A DNA stretch of 64,000 nucleotides from Methylotenera mobilis JLW8 (GTDB lineage Bacteria; Pseudomonadota; Gammaproteobacteria; Burkholderiales; Methylophilaceae): assembly GCF_000023705.1 (NCBI RefSeq), contig NC_012968.1, positions 558,001-622,000 of the forward strand, read 5' to 3'. A program made the translations under genes and the position numbers. The notes under the pieces are model-generated. The model had not been told where the DNA came from. It worked only from the letters and a program-made list of their open reading frames with translations, and did not search any database. Position 1 is the stretch's first letter; each line of letters opens with the position of its first letter. This document shows positions 18,204 through 26,961 of this stretch, in pieces.

Positions 18204-19106
18204 TTATTTAACATTAGAGAAGCGCCATACATAAGCAGCTAATACATGAATTTGCTCAGGTGTTAGGCGTGAGCCTTGTGCTGGCATTGTATTGTCTAAG
18301 CCGTTATTAATGCGGTGAATAATCGCTGCTTCACCAGCACCGTGCAACCAGATATTGTCAGTTAAATTAGCTGAACCAATTGCTTGGTTACCTTTGCCAT
18401 CTGGACCGTGACAAGCTGCACATACCGCAAACTTTTCTTTACCTAATGCTGCACGCTCTGCATCGTGCTCACTGTTAGATAAGCTCAATACGTAGTTTGC
18501 TAGGTTCTTAACGTCATCAGCGTTACCAACAGCTGCAGCCATCGGTGGCATTACACCGTGTCTACCGTTAGTAATGGTTTGCTCAATGGTGGCTGGTGAG
18601 CCGCCATGTAACCAATCGTTATCGGTTAGGTTAGGGAAGCCTCTGCTACCGTGTGCATCAGAACCGTGACATTGTGAACAGTTGTTCATAAATAAACGCT
18701 CACCGATTGCCATTGCTTTAGGATCTAGCGCAACATCTTCACCCTTCATTGAGGTGAATTTTGCGTAGATAGGTGCAATGCGGTCATTGTTTTCTTTTAC
18801 TTCTTGCTCATACTGTTTCAATGCAGTCCAGCCAAGTTTACCTTGGTACGTACCCAAACCTGGGAACAGGAATAGGTATGCAGCACCGAATACGCAAGTA
18901 ATAATGAACATCCACATCCACCATCTTGGCATTGGGTTGTTCATTTCAATGATGTCTTCATCGTACACATGGCCTGTAGACTCGCCAGTGTGCGCTGGAT
19001 CATGTGACTTGCTTGTAAAAAATAGTACCGTTAAACAGAATACGATACCGCCAATCACGATTGCCGAAATAAAGTACGGCCAGAAATCGCTTGTAAAATC
19101 ACTCAT
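18204..19106 (-). CDS. ccoP: cbb3 oxidase diheme cytochrome c subunit CcoP
   Basis: This 300-residue subunit passes electrons from cytochrome c to CcoO/CcoN. It has an N-terminal membrane helix (FISAIVIGGIVFCLTVLFF), a short loop with DEDIIEMNNPMPRWWM (the conserved CcoP docking segment) and a second helix. Two class I cytochrome c domains follow with CSQCH and CAACH heme sites. Length matches the family. Its ATG overlaps the ccoQ stop (ATGA). Confidence 0.97.
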   Translation of the reverse strand: MSDFTSDFWPYFISAIVIGGIVFCLTVLFFTSKSHDPAHTGESTGHVYDEDIIEMNNPMPRWWMWMFIITCVFGAAYLFLFPGLGTYQGKLGWTALKQYEQEVKENNDRIAPIYAKFTSMKGEDVALDPKAMAIGERLFMNNCSQCHGSDAHGSRGFPNLTDNDWLHGGSPATIEQTITNGRHGVMPPMAAAVGNADDVKNLANYVLSLSNSEHDAERAALGKEKFAVCAACHGPDGKGNQAIGSANLTDNIWLHGAGEAAIIHRINNGLDNTMPAQGSRLTPEQIHVLAAYVWRFSNVK

Positions 19107-19246
19107 TCTTCATCTCCATCAAGCGGCAATCTTGCCGCTTCGTCAAAGTCTTTTTTATGCCGCCCAGACCACGCCCAGACCCAGATGCCAACGAAGGCAA
19201 CTAGGGCTGCGACTGTGGCGATGCTGCGCAAATCACTAATATCCAT
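19103..19246 (-). CDS. ccoQ: cbb3 oxidase small subunit CcoQ
   Basis: This 47-residue protein reads MDISDLRSIATVAALVAFVG, then IWVWAWSGRHKKDFDEAARL and PLDGDEE. A single membrane helix followed by W.WS..R...F.EAA.LP is the CcoQ signature. It lies between ccoO and ccoP, 10 nt after the ccoO stop, and overlaps the ccoP start by 4 nt. CcoQ stabilises the assembled cbb3 complex. It is easy to miss because of its size. Confidence 0.93.
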   Translation of the reverse strand: MDISDLRSIATVAALVAFVGIWVWAWSGRHKKDFDEAARLPLDGDEE

Positions 19247-19256
19247 GATCAGTCGC

Positions 19257-19883
19257 TTATTGTTTAAGCGCTGTACCCAGCACTTGCAAGTAGGCGATCA
19301 CAGCCTGCATTTCGGTTTTGCCATAAACATCGTTCGCTGCACTTTTAATTTCAGCATCTGAATATGGAACACCAGCAGTTTTTAAAGCACGCATATGTGC
19401 AGGTAAGTTTTGCGCATCTACTAGGTTTTTCTCAAGCCAAGGGTAGGCAGGCATTACAGACTCTGGCACCAAGTCACGAGGGTTGATCAGGTGAATACGA
19501 TGCCATTCATCACTGTAGCGGCCGCCTACACGTTGTAAGTCTGGACCTGTACGTTTACTACCCCATTGGAAAGGGTGGTCGTAAACAAACTCACCAGCTA
19601 CAGAGTAATGGCCGTAGCGCAATGTTTCTGCTTTGAATGGACGAATCATTTGTGAGTGACAGTTGAAGCAGCCTTCACGTTGGTAAATGTCTCGTCCAGC
19701 CAATTGCAAGGCAGTGTAAGGTTTTAAACCCGGTACTGGCTGCGTCGTAGATTTTTGGAAGAATAGCGGTACGATTTCTACCAAACCACCAAATGAAACC
19801 ACAACCAAAATCAAGATCACCAACAGGAAACTGTTGGTTTCAATTTTTTCGTGGGAAAAACCTTTTTGTTCTTTATCTGACAT
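19257..19883 (-). CDS. ccoO: cbb3 oxidase monoheme cytochrome c subunit CcoO
   Basis: The protein has 208 residues. One N-terminal membrane helix ([23 protein letters not shown]) is followed by a cytochrome c domain with [12 protein letters not shown], the unmistakable CcoO heme motif, and [10 protein letters not shown] with axial-ligand region [11 protein letters not shown]. The frame extends to 19907, but AAGAGA seven nt before the ATG at 19883 and the ccoN stop at 19894 fix the shorter start. It is the second gene of ccoNOQP. Confidence 0.97.
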   Translation of the reverse strand: MSDKEQKGFSHEKIETNSFLLVILILVVVSFGGLVEIVPLFFQKSTTQPVPGLKPYTALQLAGRDIYQREGCFNCHSQMIRPFKAETLRYGHYSVAGEFVYDHPFQWGSKRTGPDLQRVGGRYSDEWHRIHLINPRDLVPESVMPAYPWLEKNLVDAQNLPAHMRALKTAGVPYSDAEIKSAANDVYGKTEMQAVIAYLQVLGTALKQ

Positions 19884-19893
19884 TTTCGATCTC

Positions 19894-21327
19894 TTAAGCA
19901 TGAACAACTGTTGAAGGGATTCTGGCTTGAGCAGCTTGCCCCATTTGAACTGTTTTAATTACGTTCCATAGCATGATAGCCATGCCACTTACGTACATCA
20001 AGCCGCCAACCATACGGATTACGTAGAATGGATGCATTGCTTTAACAGACTCAACAAATGTATAAGTTAATGTACCGTCGTCATTCATCGCGCGCCACAT
20101 TAGACCAGCAGTAACACCTGAGATCCACATAGCAGTGATGTAAAGAACTACGCCGATTGTTGCTAACCAGAAGTGCAATTCAATCGCTTTCTTGCTGTAC
20201 ATTTGTTTCACACCCCATAGGCGAGGTACCAAGAAGTACAGTGAACCCATCGATACAAAGCCAACCCAACCTAAAGCACCTGAGTGCACGTGACCAATCG
20301 TCCAGTCTGTGTAGTGTGAAAGTGAGTTAACAGTTTTAATCGCCATCATTGGGCCTTCAAAGGTACTCATACCGTAGAAAGACAATGAAACGATCAGGAA
20401 GCGCAAGATAGGGTCATCACGAAGTTTGTGCCATGCACCTGACATCGTCATCATGCCGTTAATCATACCGCCCCAGCTTGGAGCTAATAGGATTAGAGAT
20501 AACACCATACCTACTGATTGTGTCCAGTCAGGTAAAGCTGTGTAGTGTAGGTGATGTGAACCTGCCCACATGTAGGTGAAAATCAAACCCCAGAAGTGCA
20601 CGATAGACAAACGATATGAGTACACTGGACGCTCAGCTTGTTTAGGAATGAAGTAGTACATCATGCCCAAGAAACCAGCGGTTAAGAAGAAGCCAACCGC
20701 GTTATGACCATACCACCATTGAATCATCGCATCTTGTACGCCAGCGTATGCTGAGTATGATTTCATCCACTCAGCTGGGATAGCAGCACTGTTAACGATG
20801 TGCAGAATAGCGACCACGATGATAAATGCACCGTAGAACCAGTTTGCTACATAAATATGTTTGATTTTTCTTTTAGCAATGGTGCCAAAGAACACGGTTG
20901 CGTACATTACCCAAACAACTAGCAATAGCAAGTCGATAGGCCACTCTAGTTCTGCGTACTCTTTAGCTTGTGAGTAACCTAAAGGCAGAGAGATGATGGC
21001 TGCAATAATAACTGCTTGGTAGCCCCAGAACGAGTAACGAGCCAACAATGGAAATGCTAGCCTAGCTTGGCTGGTACGTTGCACCACGTAGTATGACGTA
21101 GCAAACAGAGCACAGCCACCAAAAGCAAAAATAACCAAGTTGGTGTGTAGCGGACGTAAACGTCCAAAGCTGGTCCATGGCAGACCTAAATTTAATTCAG
21201 GAAATGCTAGTTGTGAGGCAACAATTACCCCCATTAACATTCCAAGAACCCCCCAAACTACTGCCATTACGCTAAATCCGCGTATGACGTAGTCGTCGTA
21301 AAACGTTTCTACATTATTAGTGCTCAT
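19894..21327 (-). CDS. ccoN: cbb3 oxidase catalytic subunit CcoN
   Basis: This 477-residue subunit holds heme b, heme b3 and CuB and reduces O2 with high affinity. About 12 membrane helices carry the conserved histidines: [34 protein letters not shown] (CuB), [15 protein letters not shown] (CuB pair) and [14 protein letters not shown] (hemes). The frame opens 14 codons earlier, but AAGGA eight nt before the ATG at 21327 gives the normal MST...[12 protein letters not shown]-terminus. It is first in ccoNOQP, with its own promoter and a structured leader. Confidence 0.98.
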   Translation of the reverse strand: MSTNNVETFYDDYVIRGFSVMAVVWGVLGMLMGVIVASQLAFPELNLGLPWTSFGRLRPLHTNLVIFAFGGCALFATSYYVVQRTSQARLAFPLLARYSFWGYQAVIIAAIISLPLGYSQAKEYAELEWPIDLLLLVVWVMYATVFFGTIAKRKIKHIYVANWFYGAFIIVVAILHIVNSAAIPAEWMKSYSAYAGVQDAMIQWWYGHNAVGFFLTAGFLGMMYYFIPKQAERPVYSYRLSIVHFWGLIFTYMWAGSHHLHYTALPDWTQSVGMVLSLILLAPSWGGMINGMMTMSGAWHKLRDDPILRFLIVSLSFYGMSTFEGPMMAIKTVNSLSHYTDWTIGHVHSGALGWVGFVSMGSLYFLVPRLWGVKQMYSKKAIELHFWLATIGVVLYITAMWISGVTAGLMWRAMNDDGTLTYTFVESVKAMHPFYVIRMVGGLMYVSGMAIMLWNVIKTVQMGQAAQARIPSTVVHA

Positions 21328-21363
21328 TACTTTCATCCTTAAATAAAACCAAATCATTTTCAC

Positions 21364-21392
21364 GACCAAAGGCGGGTTATGGCACTTTGGTC
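21364..21392 (-). promoter_or_regulatory. Inverted repeat in the ccoN leader
   Basis: GACCAAAG and CTTTGGTC are perfect 8-bp arms separated by 13 nt, located in the predicted untranslated leader about 37-65 nt before the ccoN ATG. It could be an mRNA stem-loop or a protein site. No T-run follows, so it is not a classical attenuator. Confidence 0.45.
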
Positions 21393-21445
21393 ATATCAGC
21401 ATCCGTTTCAATTCCAAACAATAGTGCACATGCTTTAATCGCGGA

Positions 21446-21473
21446 ATTATACAACGTAATCTTTGCTTTTACA
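21446..21473 (-). promoter_or_regulatory. Putative promoter of ccoNOQP
   Basis: On the minus strand TGTAAA (21473-21468), a 16-bp spacer and a perfect TATAAT (21451-21446) predict a leader of ~110 nt. I looked for an FNR/ANR box (TTGAT-N4-ATCAA) near it and found none. Confidence 0.5.
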
Positions 21474-21558
21474 TTGGATTTAGAGACTTTTTCTGTGCAT
21501 TAATATGTGGAAATTAACGAACCGTAATGCTTGTTTACATTAAATATTTTTCAAAAAC

Positions 21559-22491
21559 TCAAAGCGGTAAGTAATGATCAATTAGTAAACCTGCAAATAA
21601 TAGGGTTAAATAAATAATAGAGTATCTAAACGTGCGCTTAGCCAGCGCATCTGAGTAGTGCAGATATAGCTTGATGACATAAGCCATGAAAATCGCATCT
21701 AGCAAGAGTACTGAGCATAAATAAATCACGCCGCTCATGCCCAAGCCATAAGGCATGAGAGATACTGCCACTAAAATCACGGTGTAGAGCAGAATGTGCA
21801 ACAAGGTAAAGTTCTCGCCGTGCGTTACCGGTAGCATAGGCATGCCAACTTTTGCGTACTCTTCCCTGCGGTATAGCGCCAGAGCCCAAAAGTGCGGAGG
21901 GGTCCAAGCGAAAATGATTAAGAACATAATCAGTGATTCTGGCGACACGGTATTAGTGACGGCAGCCCAGCCTAGAATAGGTGGCATAGCGCCAGATGCA
22001 CCACCAATCACAATATTCATCGGCGTAGCCGGCTTAAGGAAAATGGTATAAATCACGGCATAACCTACAAAGGTTGCCAGTGTCAGCCACATGGTGAGCG
22101 GGTTTACATAAAAATACAGAATTGCCAATCCAGCGCTGCCGAGTAGCGTGGCAAAAATCATGGTTTCATTTGACGATACTTGTCCGGTTGGTAGCGGGCG
22201 GGCGCGGGTGCGTGCCATGTTGGCGTCAATTTTATGCTCAATCAGGCAGTTAAATGCAGCCGCCGCACCGGATGCAAAGGCAATGCCTAGTGTGGTGGCA
22301 ATGAGTAGTAGTAGCGGTACCATGCTGGGTGTCGCTAGAAACATACCAATTAGTGCAGTGAACACAATGAGCGAGGTTACGCGTGGTTTGCACAGAGGAA
22401 AAAAGTTTTTTAATCGCGGAACGAGTGCTTTAATTTGCCCCATGACGTTCAGGTGCATATGTAGCTCACTTTTAAGTTTTTGCGTAGTCAT
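21559..22491 (-). CDS. ctaB: Protoheme IX farnesyltransferase (heme O synthase)
   Basis: This 310-residue polytopic membrane prenyltransferase of the UbiA superfamily makes heme O for the aa3/caa3 oxidase. The first Asp-rich motif [21 protein letters not shown] is mostly visible, and [21 protein letters not shown] is the diagnostic second motif. The frame opens at 22551, but GGAG seven nt before the ATG at 22491 sets the start, overlapping the end of ctaA by 20 nt. It follows ctaA in the same operon. Confidence 0.96.
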   Translation of the reverse strand: MTTQKLKSELHMHLNVMGQIKALVPRLKNFFPLCKPRVTSLIVFTALIGMFLATPSMVPLLLLIATTLGIAFASGAAAAFNCLIEHKIDANMARTRARPLPTGQVSSNETMIFATLLGSAGLAILYFYVNPLTMWLTLATFVGYAVIYTIFLKPATPMNIVIGGASGAMPPILGWAAVTNTVSPESLIMFLIIFAWTPPHFWALALYRREEYAKVGMPMLPVTHGENFTLLHILLYTVILVAVSLMPYGLGMSGVIYLCSVLLLDAIFMAYVIKLYLHYSDALAKRTFRYSIIYLTLLFAGLLIDHYLPL

Positions 22492-23479
22492 GTTGATGCT
22501 CCGTGATTTTAGAGTTAAGAACGATGGTGGTGATAACAAGTAAGGCTGCACCTAGGTTATGCAGTACCGCCAAAACCAAAGGTAAGTGCAGAATCAGATT
22601 GGCAATGCCTATCATTATCTGTGCGGTTAGCAGGCAGAGCAGCAGCAGCGCTATTTTTCTAAATGCGGCTAGTTTGAGTAGTTGCACGATCAGTGACAGC
22701 ATGTAAATAAACGTGATGAGCGCGCCAATTCTATGTGTCCATTGAATGGCGGTGAGTGAGGCCAACGTTAGATTGCCGCCATTGGCGCTTTGTCCGAGCT
22801 CTCGAACCAAGTGGAATGCATCTTGAAAGTCCATTTCCGGGAGCCAATGGCCATGGCAGGTGGGGAAATCGGTGCAGGCGAGCGCTGCATAGTTGGTGCT
22901 GGTCCAGCCGCCTAGTAGTACTTGCAGTAGCAGTATAAAAATTGCGCCACGTATCATCAATTTTAAGTGCGGTGGGGTAGACGGTATTTGATGATGGCTG
23001 GCCCAATGGCGGTGTGCCATCCATGTGAGTAAGCCTAGCGTGGTTAAGCCGCCGAGCAAGTGTGCACTGACGATCACTGGTTTCAGCAACATGGTGACCG
23101 TCCACATGCCCAGCATGGCTTGCAATACGATAATGATTAGCAATGCTGTGGTGAGCGCTGGGCTAACGGTTAATTGGCGCTTATTGCGCCATCCCAGTAC
23201 AAAAATCGCTAGCACCACTAAGCCTAGTGACCCTGCTAAATATCTGTGCGCCATTTCTTTCCATGCTTTGGCGACCTCAATTGGTTTGTTGGGGTGTAAT
23301 GCCTGCGCTTGCTGAATCGCAATTTCGCTTTGGGGAACAGTTAGTGTGCCGTAACAGCCTGGCCAGTCTGGGCAGCCTAGCCCAGCATCAGAGAGCCTGA
23401 CATAAGCGCCCAGCACGACAACGCATAGCGCAAGTATGGCACCAAATAGGCAGAGATTTTTAAATAGCTTATAGCCCAT
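22472..23479 (-). CDS. ctaA: Heme A synthase
   Basis: This 335-residue membrane enzyme oxidises heme O to heme A. It has eight membrane helices in two four-helix halves. [18 protein letters not shown] is the conserved first loop with the paired Cys. Heme-ligand His residues lie in [35 protein letters not shown] and [24 protein letters not shown] is the second Cys pair. It starts 2 nt downstream of the SCO-like gene and overlaps ctaB. Confidence 0.97.
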   Translation of the reverse strand: MGYKLFKNLCLFGAILALCVVVLGAYVRLSDAGLGCPDWPGCYGTLTVPQSEIAIQQAQALHPNKPIEVAKAWKEMAHRYLAGSLGLVVLAIFVLGWRNKRQLTVSPALTTALLIIIVLQAMLGMWTVTMLLKPVIVSAHLLGGLTTLGLLTWMAHRHWASHHQIPSTPPHLKLMIRGAIFILLLQVLLGGWTSTNYAALACTDFPTCHGHWLPEMDFQDAFHLVRELGQSANGGNLTLASLTAIQWTHRIGALITFIYMLSLIVQLLKLAAFRKIALLLLCLLTAQIMIGIANLILHLPLVLAVLHNLGAALLVITTIVLNSKITEHQHDYAKT

Positions 23480-23481
23480 GA

Positions 23482-24099
23482 TTAACCGGTCCAGGAGTAC
23501 TTCATTAAGCGCGTGATATCTTTACGCACAAGCGCTGGTGATGTGGATGACTGATAACTCATAATCAGCTGCCCCAGCGGGTCGCTCAGGTAAATTCTAT
23601 GGGTGTTAATCGCAGACTCGTTGCCAATGTTGAACTGCTGGCTGAATGCCATCACGTCATCGGTTGGCTGGTTGATAATGATGAGCTCTGGATAATTGTT
23701 GGCAATATCAGCAACATCCTGCGACGTGGTAACCAAAACACGCTGCATGCGCGGAATTTCTTTATATAAAGAGACGTGTAGCTGGCGCATTTGGTGCAGC
23801 TTATTTTTACATTGCATGTCGCACTCTGCAGCAACGTAGATCATGCTCCATTTGTCTTTTAGCAGATTAGCGCTTACTTTTGTGTCATTGTTATGGGTGA
23901 GTGCTGGGGCTATGGATAGTGTCTTGGGTGGCGTCACTAGCTCACCCACACTTTCTCCTTTAGGGCGCCAGTCCAGCTTGTACATGGCAATCACGGCGAT
24001 GATAGGAATGATGAAAAAAATCAACATGCAGATGAGTATCAAGCGGCCTCTACGTTGCTGGTTGAGATACTCGCTGCTTTCTATTGCCGTATTGATCAT
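23482..24099 (-). CDS. SCO-like membrane-anchored thioredoxin-fold protein
   Basis: The protein has 205 residues. An N-terminal membrane anchor (about 18-40) carries a thioredoxin-like domain facing the periplasm. AECDMQC supplies the CxxxC and NTHRIYLSDPLG supplies the His equivalent to the SCO1/SenC copper ligands, although overall similarity is low and such genes are usually annotated hypothetical. It sits between surf1 and ctaA, where it probably delivers copper to, or reduces, the CuA site of CtaC. No separate canonical sco gene is seen in the window. Confidence 0.72.
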   Translation of the reverse strand: MINTAIESSEYLNQQRRGRLILICMLIFFIIPIIAVIAMYKLDWRPKGESVGELVTPPKTLSIAPALTHNNDTKVSANLLKDKWSMIYVAAECDMQCKNKLHQMRQLHVSLYKEIPRMQRVLVTTSQDVADIANNYPELIIINQPTDDVMAFSQQFNIGNESAINTHRIYLSDPLGQLIMSYQSSTSPALVRKDITRLMKYSWTG

Positions 24100-24109
24100 A
24101 TGATTTTGC

Positions 24110-24865
24110 CTATGTGTTGGTATTGTTGGCTTTTTTAATACTGGTAAATAAGTAAATCAGTACACTGGCAATTGCAAAGCCAAACCATTGGTAAGCGTAA
24201 CCCATGTTGGTTGCAATCTTACTGGGTGGTAGTTGCCAATTGCGGACAAAACCACCGGCCGTACTTTTAGCATCCAACTTAATTACCAGCGGTAATATAC
24301 GAATGGGCACATTTTTTTGATAACGTGCCATGTCCATATGCTGCCAGATGACATTCCATGTGTTTTTTTGTGGCTCACTTTCCAGTGTGAAAATCTTGTT
24401 GCTAGGCAACCAGACTAACCCAATCACTTCTAGCGCTTCATCAGGCGTGCTGACGGTAGGTAAATCTGTATGTGTGGCACCGCCTGCTATCCAGCCTCGG
24501 TTAACCAATACATAATCATGGCTACCCTCAAGCTTGAATGGGGTGATGACATAAAAGCCTGCCACATTGTTTTCCACTTGGTTGTCGAGCAGGATTTGGT
24601 ACTTAGTTTCATAGTGGCCTTTTATTTTTACTTTTTTGTAATTCCACATGTCTAAATCACCAAGGTTGCTTGGCAGGTTTAATGCGTCCTGATCCAATGA
24701 GCGGTCATAACTGGACTGGATTTTTGTTCCCAATTCCGCTTTTTGGTATTGCCATAAACCCAGCTTGATAAATAGAGGGATACAAAGCACCAGCACCAAT
24801 AAACCTTGCCATGAAGGGCACAACAAGTAATTTCCTAATCTAAATTGCATTTGTGTGATGCGCAT
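24110..24865 (-). CDS. SURF1-family cytochrome oxidase assembly protein
   Basis: This 251-residue protein has the SURF1 plan: one membrane helix near each end (PSWQGLLVLVLCIPLFIKLG at ~18-37 and GYAYQWFGFAIASVLIYLF near the C-terminus) around a periplasmic domain. LGLWQYQKAE near the first helix, LVNRGWIA in the middle and NMGYAYQWFGFA near the end are family motifs. SURF1 helps heme a insertion in subunit I. It begins the surf1-SCO-ctaA-ctaB run and diverges from the tiny DUF2909 gene with only 36 nt between starts. Confidence 0.9.
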   Translation of the reverse strand: MRITQMQFRLGNYLLCPSWQGLLVLVLCIPLFIKLGLWQYQKAELGTKIQSSYDRSLDQDALNLPSNLGDLDMWNYKKVKIKGHYETKYQILLDNQVENNVAGFYVITPFKLEGSHDYVLVNRGWIAGGATHTDLPTVSTPDEALEVIGLVWLPSNKIFTLESEPQKNTWNVIWQHMDMARYQKNVPIRILPLVIKLDAKSTAGGFVRNWQLPPSKIATNMGYAYQWFGFAIASVLIYLFTSIKKANNTNT

Positions 24866-24901
24866 CGCATAATGACTTAACTAAACTGATAGGACATGAT
24901 T

Positions 24902-25105
24902 ATGATATTCAAAGTTGTTATTGTGTTAGTGCTGTTTTTCATCGTTGCTAGCTTGTTTTCAGCGTTGTATTTTTTAGCCAAAGATAAAGATGCTGGAGAA
25001 CGCACGGTAAAAGCATTGACCATACGTATAGGCCTTTCCATTACCTTGTTTTTGCTTTTGTTGATCGGGTATTACTTTCATTGGATTCCACATACTGCTG
25101 CCTAA
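24902..25105 (+). CDS. Twin-transmembrane small protein (DUF2909-like)
   Basis: The protein has 67 residues with two hydrophobic helices, one at each end, and a DKDAGERTVKALTIRI-like cytoplasmic hinge, as in the DUF2909 'twin transmembrane' proteins found between coxC and surf1 genes in betaproteobacteria. Two ATGs occur; AGGA at 24891-24894 is correctly spaced for the second (24902), not the first (24896). It is the only + strand gene in the 17-kb oxidase island. Function unknown; a role in oxidase biogenesis is suggested by location alone. Confidence 0.75.
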   Translation: MIFKVVIVLVLFFIVASLFSALYFLAKDKDAGERTVKALTIRIGLSITLFLLLLIGYYFHWIPHTAA

Positions 25106-25148
25106 GGTTTATTTAGCGTAAGTCTTTTGTTAAGCAATATCAGTTTTA

Positions 25149-25181
25149 AATAAGCGGTGCATAATGCACCGCTTATTTTTT
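25149..25181. terminator. Terminator between DUF2909 gene and ctaE
   Basis: AATAAGCGGTGC / GCACCGCTTATT is a perfect 12-bp stem with a 5-nt loop. Seven T follow on the + strand, and a shorter T tract lies on the minus strand, so it can serve both convergent genes. Confidence 0.88.
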
Positions 25182-25187
25182 GTGCTG

Positions 25188-26093
25188 TTATAGCCAGTAA
25201 ACAAAGATAAATAGGCCTAGCCACACCACATCCACAAAGTGCCAATACCAAGCTACGCCCTCAAAGCCAAAATGGCTTTTCGCTGAGAAGTGCCCCTGCA
25301 TGGAGCGTAACAAAATCACAATCAGCATGATTGTGCCTAAAGTGACGTGGAAGCCGTGAAAACCGGTGAGCATAAAGAATGTTGCGCCATAGGCGCCGCT
25401 GCCCAGTGTAAGTCCCATGTGGGTGTAGGCTTCGTGATACTCAAAGGCTTGGCACACCAAGAACGCTGTACCTAGGGCTACGGTTAGAAATAGGCCGAAA
25501 ATCAGCTGTTTGCGGTTGTCTTTAAGCAAGCCCCAATGTGCCCAAGTAATTGTCGCGCCTGAGCTTAGCAGTAATGCGGTATTAATGGCGGGTAAGCCCC
25601 ACGCTGCCATTGGTGTGAGTGTGCCCGGTTTGTACTCCGTGCCTAGTACCGTGCCGCCAGGCCCTGCTGATGGCCAGGTGCCTAAAAAGTCTTTGTAGGG
25701 TGTGAATATGGGGTCAAACGCCGCAAGATCGGGTACCGAAATAATCCGCATATAAAACAGTGCGCCAAAGAATGCGGCAAAAAAGGCTACTTCAGAGCAG
25801 ATAAACACAATCATGCCGATACGAAAGGATTTGTCTTCCCATTTTTTGTATTGGCCGGTGATGCTCTCCACCACAACAGCACTTAACCATTTGAAAGTCA
25901 TGAGGAGAATGATGGCCGCGCCAATATACATCATCCATTTTCCTGGCGTTTGCAGGTAGGCAAGATCTTTGTTTTTATCAGTAGCTACACTAAAAATAAA
26001 ACCGGACGCCAGTGTGAGTAATCCTGCTGATAAGGTGACAGGATATAAAGCGCCATGTGGGACATAGTAATGATTATCTGAATGTGTTGTCAT
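25188..26093 (-). CDS. ctaE: Cytochrome c oxidase subunit III
   Basis: This 301-residue subunit has seven membrane helices. It contains CSEVAFFAAFFGALFY, the family's conserved helix-III Glu region, AFEYHEA, and GFHGFHVTLGTIMLI, ending HFVDVVWLGLFIFVYWL. GGGGAG seven nt before the ATG at 26093 identifies the start, giving MTTHSDNHYYVPHG. It is last in ctaC-ctaD-small protein-ctaG-ctaE, separated from ctaG by an AT-rich 179-nt gap in which I see no gene. Confidence 0.97.
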   Translation of the reverse strand: MTTHSDNHYYVPHGALYPVTLSAGLLTLASGFIFSVATDKNKDLAYLQTPGKWMMYIGAAIILLMTFKWLSAVVVESITGQYKKWEDKSFRIGMIVFICSEVAFFAAFFGALFYMRIISVPDLAAFDPIFTPYKDFLGTWPSAGPGGTVLGTEYKPGTLTPMAAWGLPAINTALLLSSGATITWAHWGLLKDNRKQLIFGLFLTVALGTAFLVCQAFEYHEAYTHMGLTLGSGAYGATFFMLTGFHGFHVTLGTIMLIVILLRSMQGHFSAKSHFGFEGVAWYWHFVDVVWLGLFIFVYWL

Positions 26094-26272
26094 GCATAAA
26101 CTCCCCATTACATTATTTAACTTAACTGGTAGCTAAAATAAAATCAATAAATGTTGGCTATTGTTTTATCTAGGCCTATCTATATGCGTTATTGCTCAAT
26201 TTAATTACCTGTTATCTACTTTTTTATTTACTGTTTTTTTAATTCATTGGTTTTTAATTTAATCGGATGCGC

Positions 26273-26836
26273 TTATTTATCCACGCTGAAAAATGCGTAA
26301 GATAATGTCATCTCTTTTACTTCTGCAGGTATCGCCGGGCTGACAAAGAAACGTAAAGGCAATACTTTTGTCTCCTCCGGGTTGAGTGCCTGCTTCTCAA
26401 AACAAAAACATGCTAACTTTTTAAGATGGGCAGCTGCTACGCCAGGCGTTACGCTAGGCACGGCTCTGCCTGCTACTACTTCATTACTAATGTTCTTTGC
26501 CTCAAATAACACGGTTTCTACTTTGCCAGGGTGCACTTTTATGCTGGATTGTTTAGGGTAAAAATTCCATCCCAACCCAGGCATAGTGCTAGTGGTAAAT
26601 TGCACGGTGACCCAGCGTGTTTCATCTACTTTGGTACTGTTCAGTTCGCTAGCCGTACTTTTTGTTTTGCCATTTAGCCCTGTCATCGTACATAGCACGT
26701 CGTATATCGGTACTAATGCAAATGCAAACAAAAGCGCCGCGGCGACTACCCATAGCATTTTGTAGCCTAGCTTTTTGTTGGCGGCCGACCTAAGTTCTGT
26801 AGCACTTAGGTCGGTTTTATTTGCATCTATTTCCAT
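26273..26836 (-). CDS. ctaG: CtaG/Cox11 copper chaperone for CuB
   Basis: The protein has ~187 residues. A single N-terminal membrane helix (MLWVVAAALLFAFALVPIYDVLC) is followed by a periplasmic immunoglobulin-like domain. CFCFEKQALNPEE carries the copper-binding CxCF motif and ends in a Cox11-type strand region (LSYAFFSV). It inserts CuB into subunit I. The start chosen is ATG 26836, which overlaps the stop of the 36-residue small gene by 10 nt; an upstream in-frame TTG lies within that gene. Confidence 0.95.
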   Translation of the reverse strand: MEIDANKTDLSATELRSAANKKLGYKMLWVVAAALLFAFALVPIYDVLCTMTGLNGKTKSTASELNSTKVDETRWVTVQFTTSTMPGLGWNFYPKQSSIKVHPGKVETVLFEAKNISNEVVAGRAVPSVTPGVAAAHLKKLACFCFEKQALNPEETKVLPLRFFVSPAIPAEVKEMTLSYAFFSVDK

Positions 26837-26937
26837 ATAGTAAACATTGAAGCTAAGTACCAAATAAACGCAACCACTGCCAAAATAATGGCTACTTTCT
26901 TGTTTTTATCACTTCTGGAAGTTTCTTGATTTTTCAT
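26827..26937 (-). CDS. Cytochrome oxidase small assembly protein (36 residues)
   Basis: The protein reads MKNQETSRSDKNKKVAIILA followed by VVAFIWYLASMFTIWK. A short charged N-terminus and one membrane helix match the tiny 'cytochrome oxidase small assembly protein' encoded between ctaD and ctaG in betaproteobacteria. It lies 24 nt after ctaD and overlaps the ctaG start by 10 nt, which points to coupled translation. No good ribosome site is visible, so the position and family pattern carry the call. Confidence 0.75.
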   Translation of the reverse strand: MKNQETSRSDKNKKVAIILAVVAFIWYLASMFTIWK

Positions 26938-26961
26938 ATCAATTTATCTGGCTGCTTTGTC

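Noticed and set aside
21370-21558. FNR/ANR box upstream of ccoN
   Set aside because: Searched both strands for TTGAT-N4-ATCAA-like sequence; nothing close enough was found.
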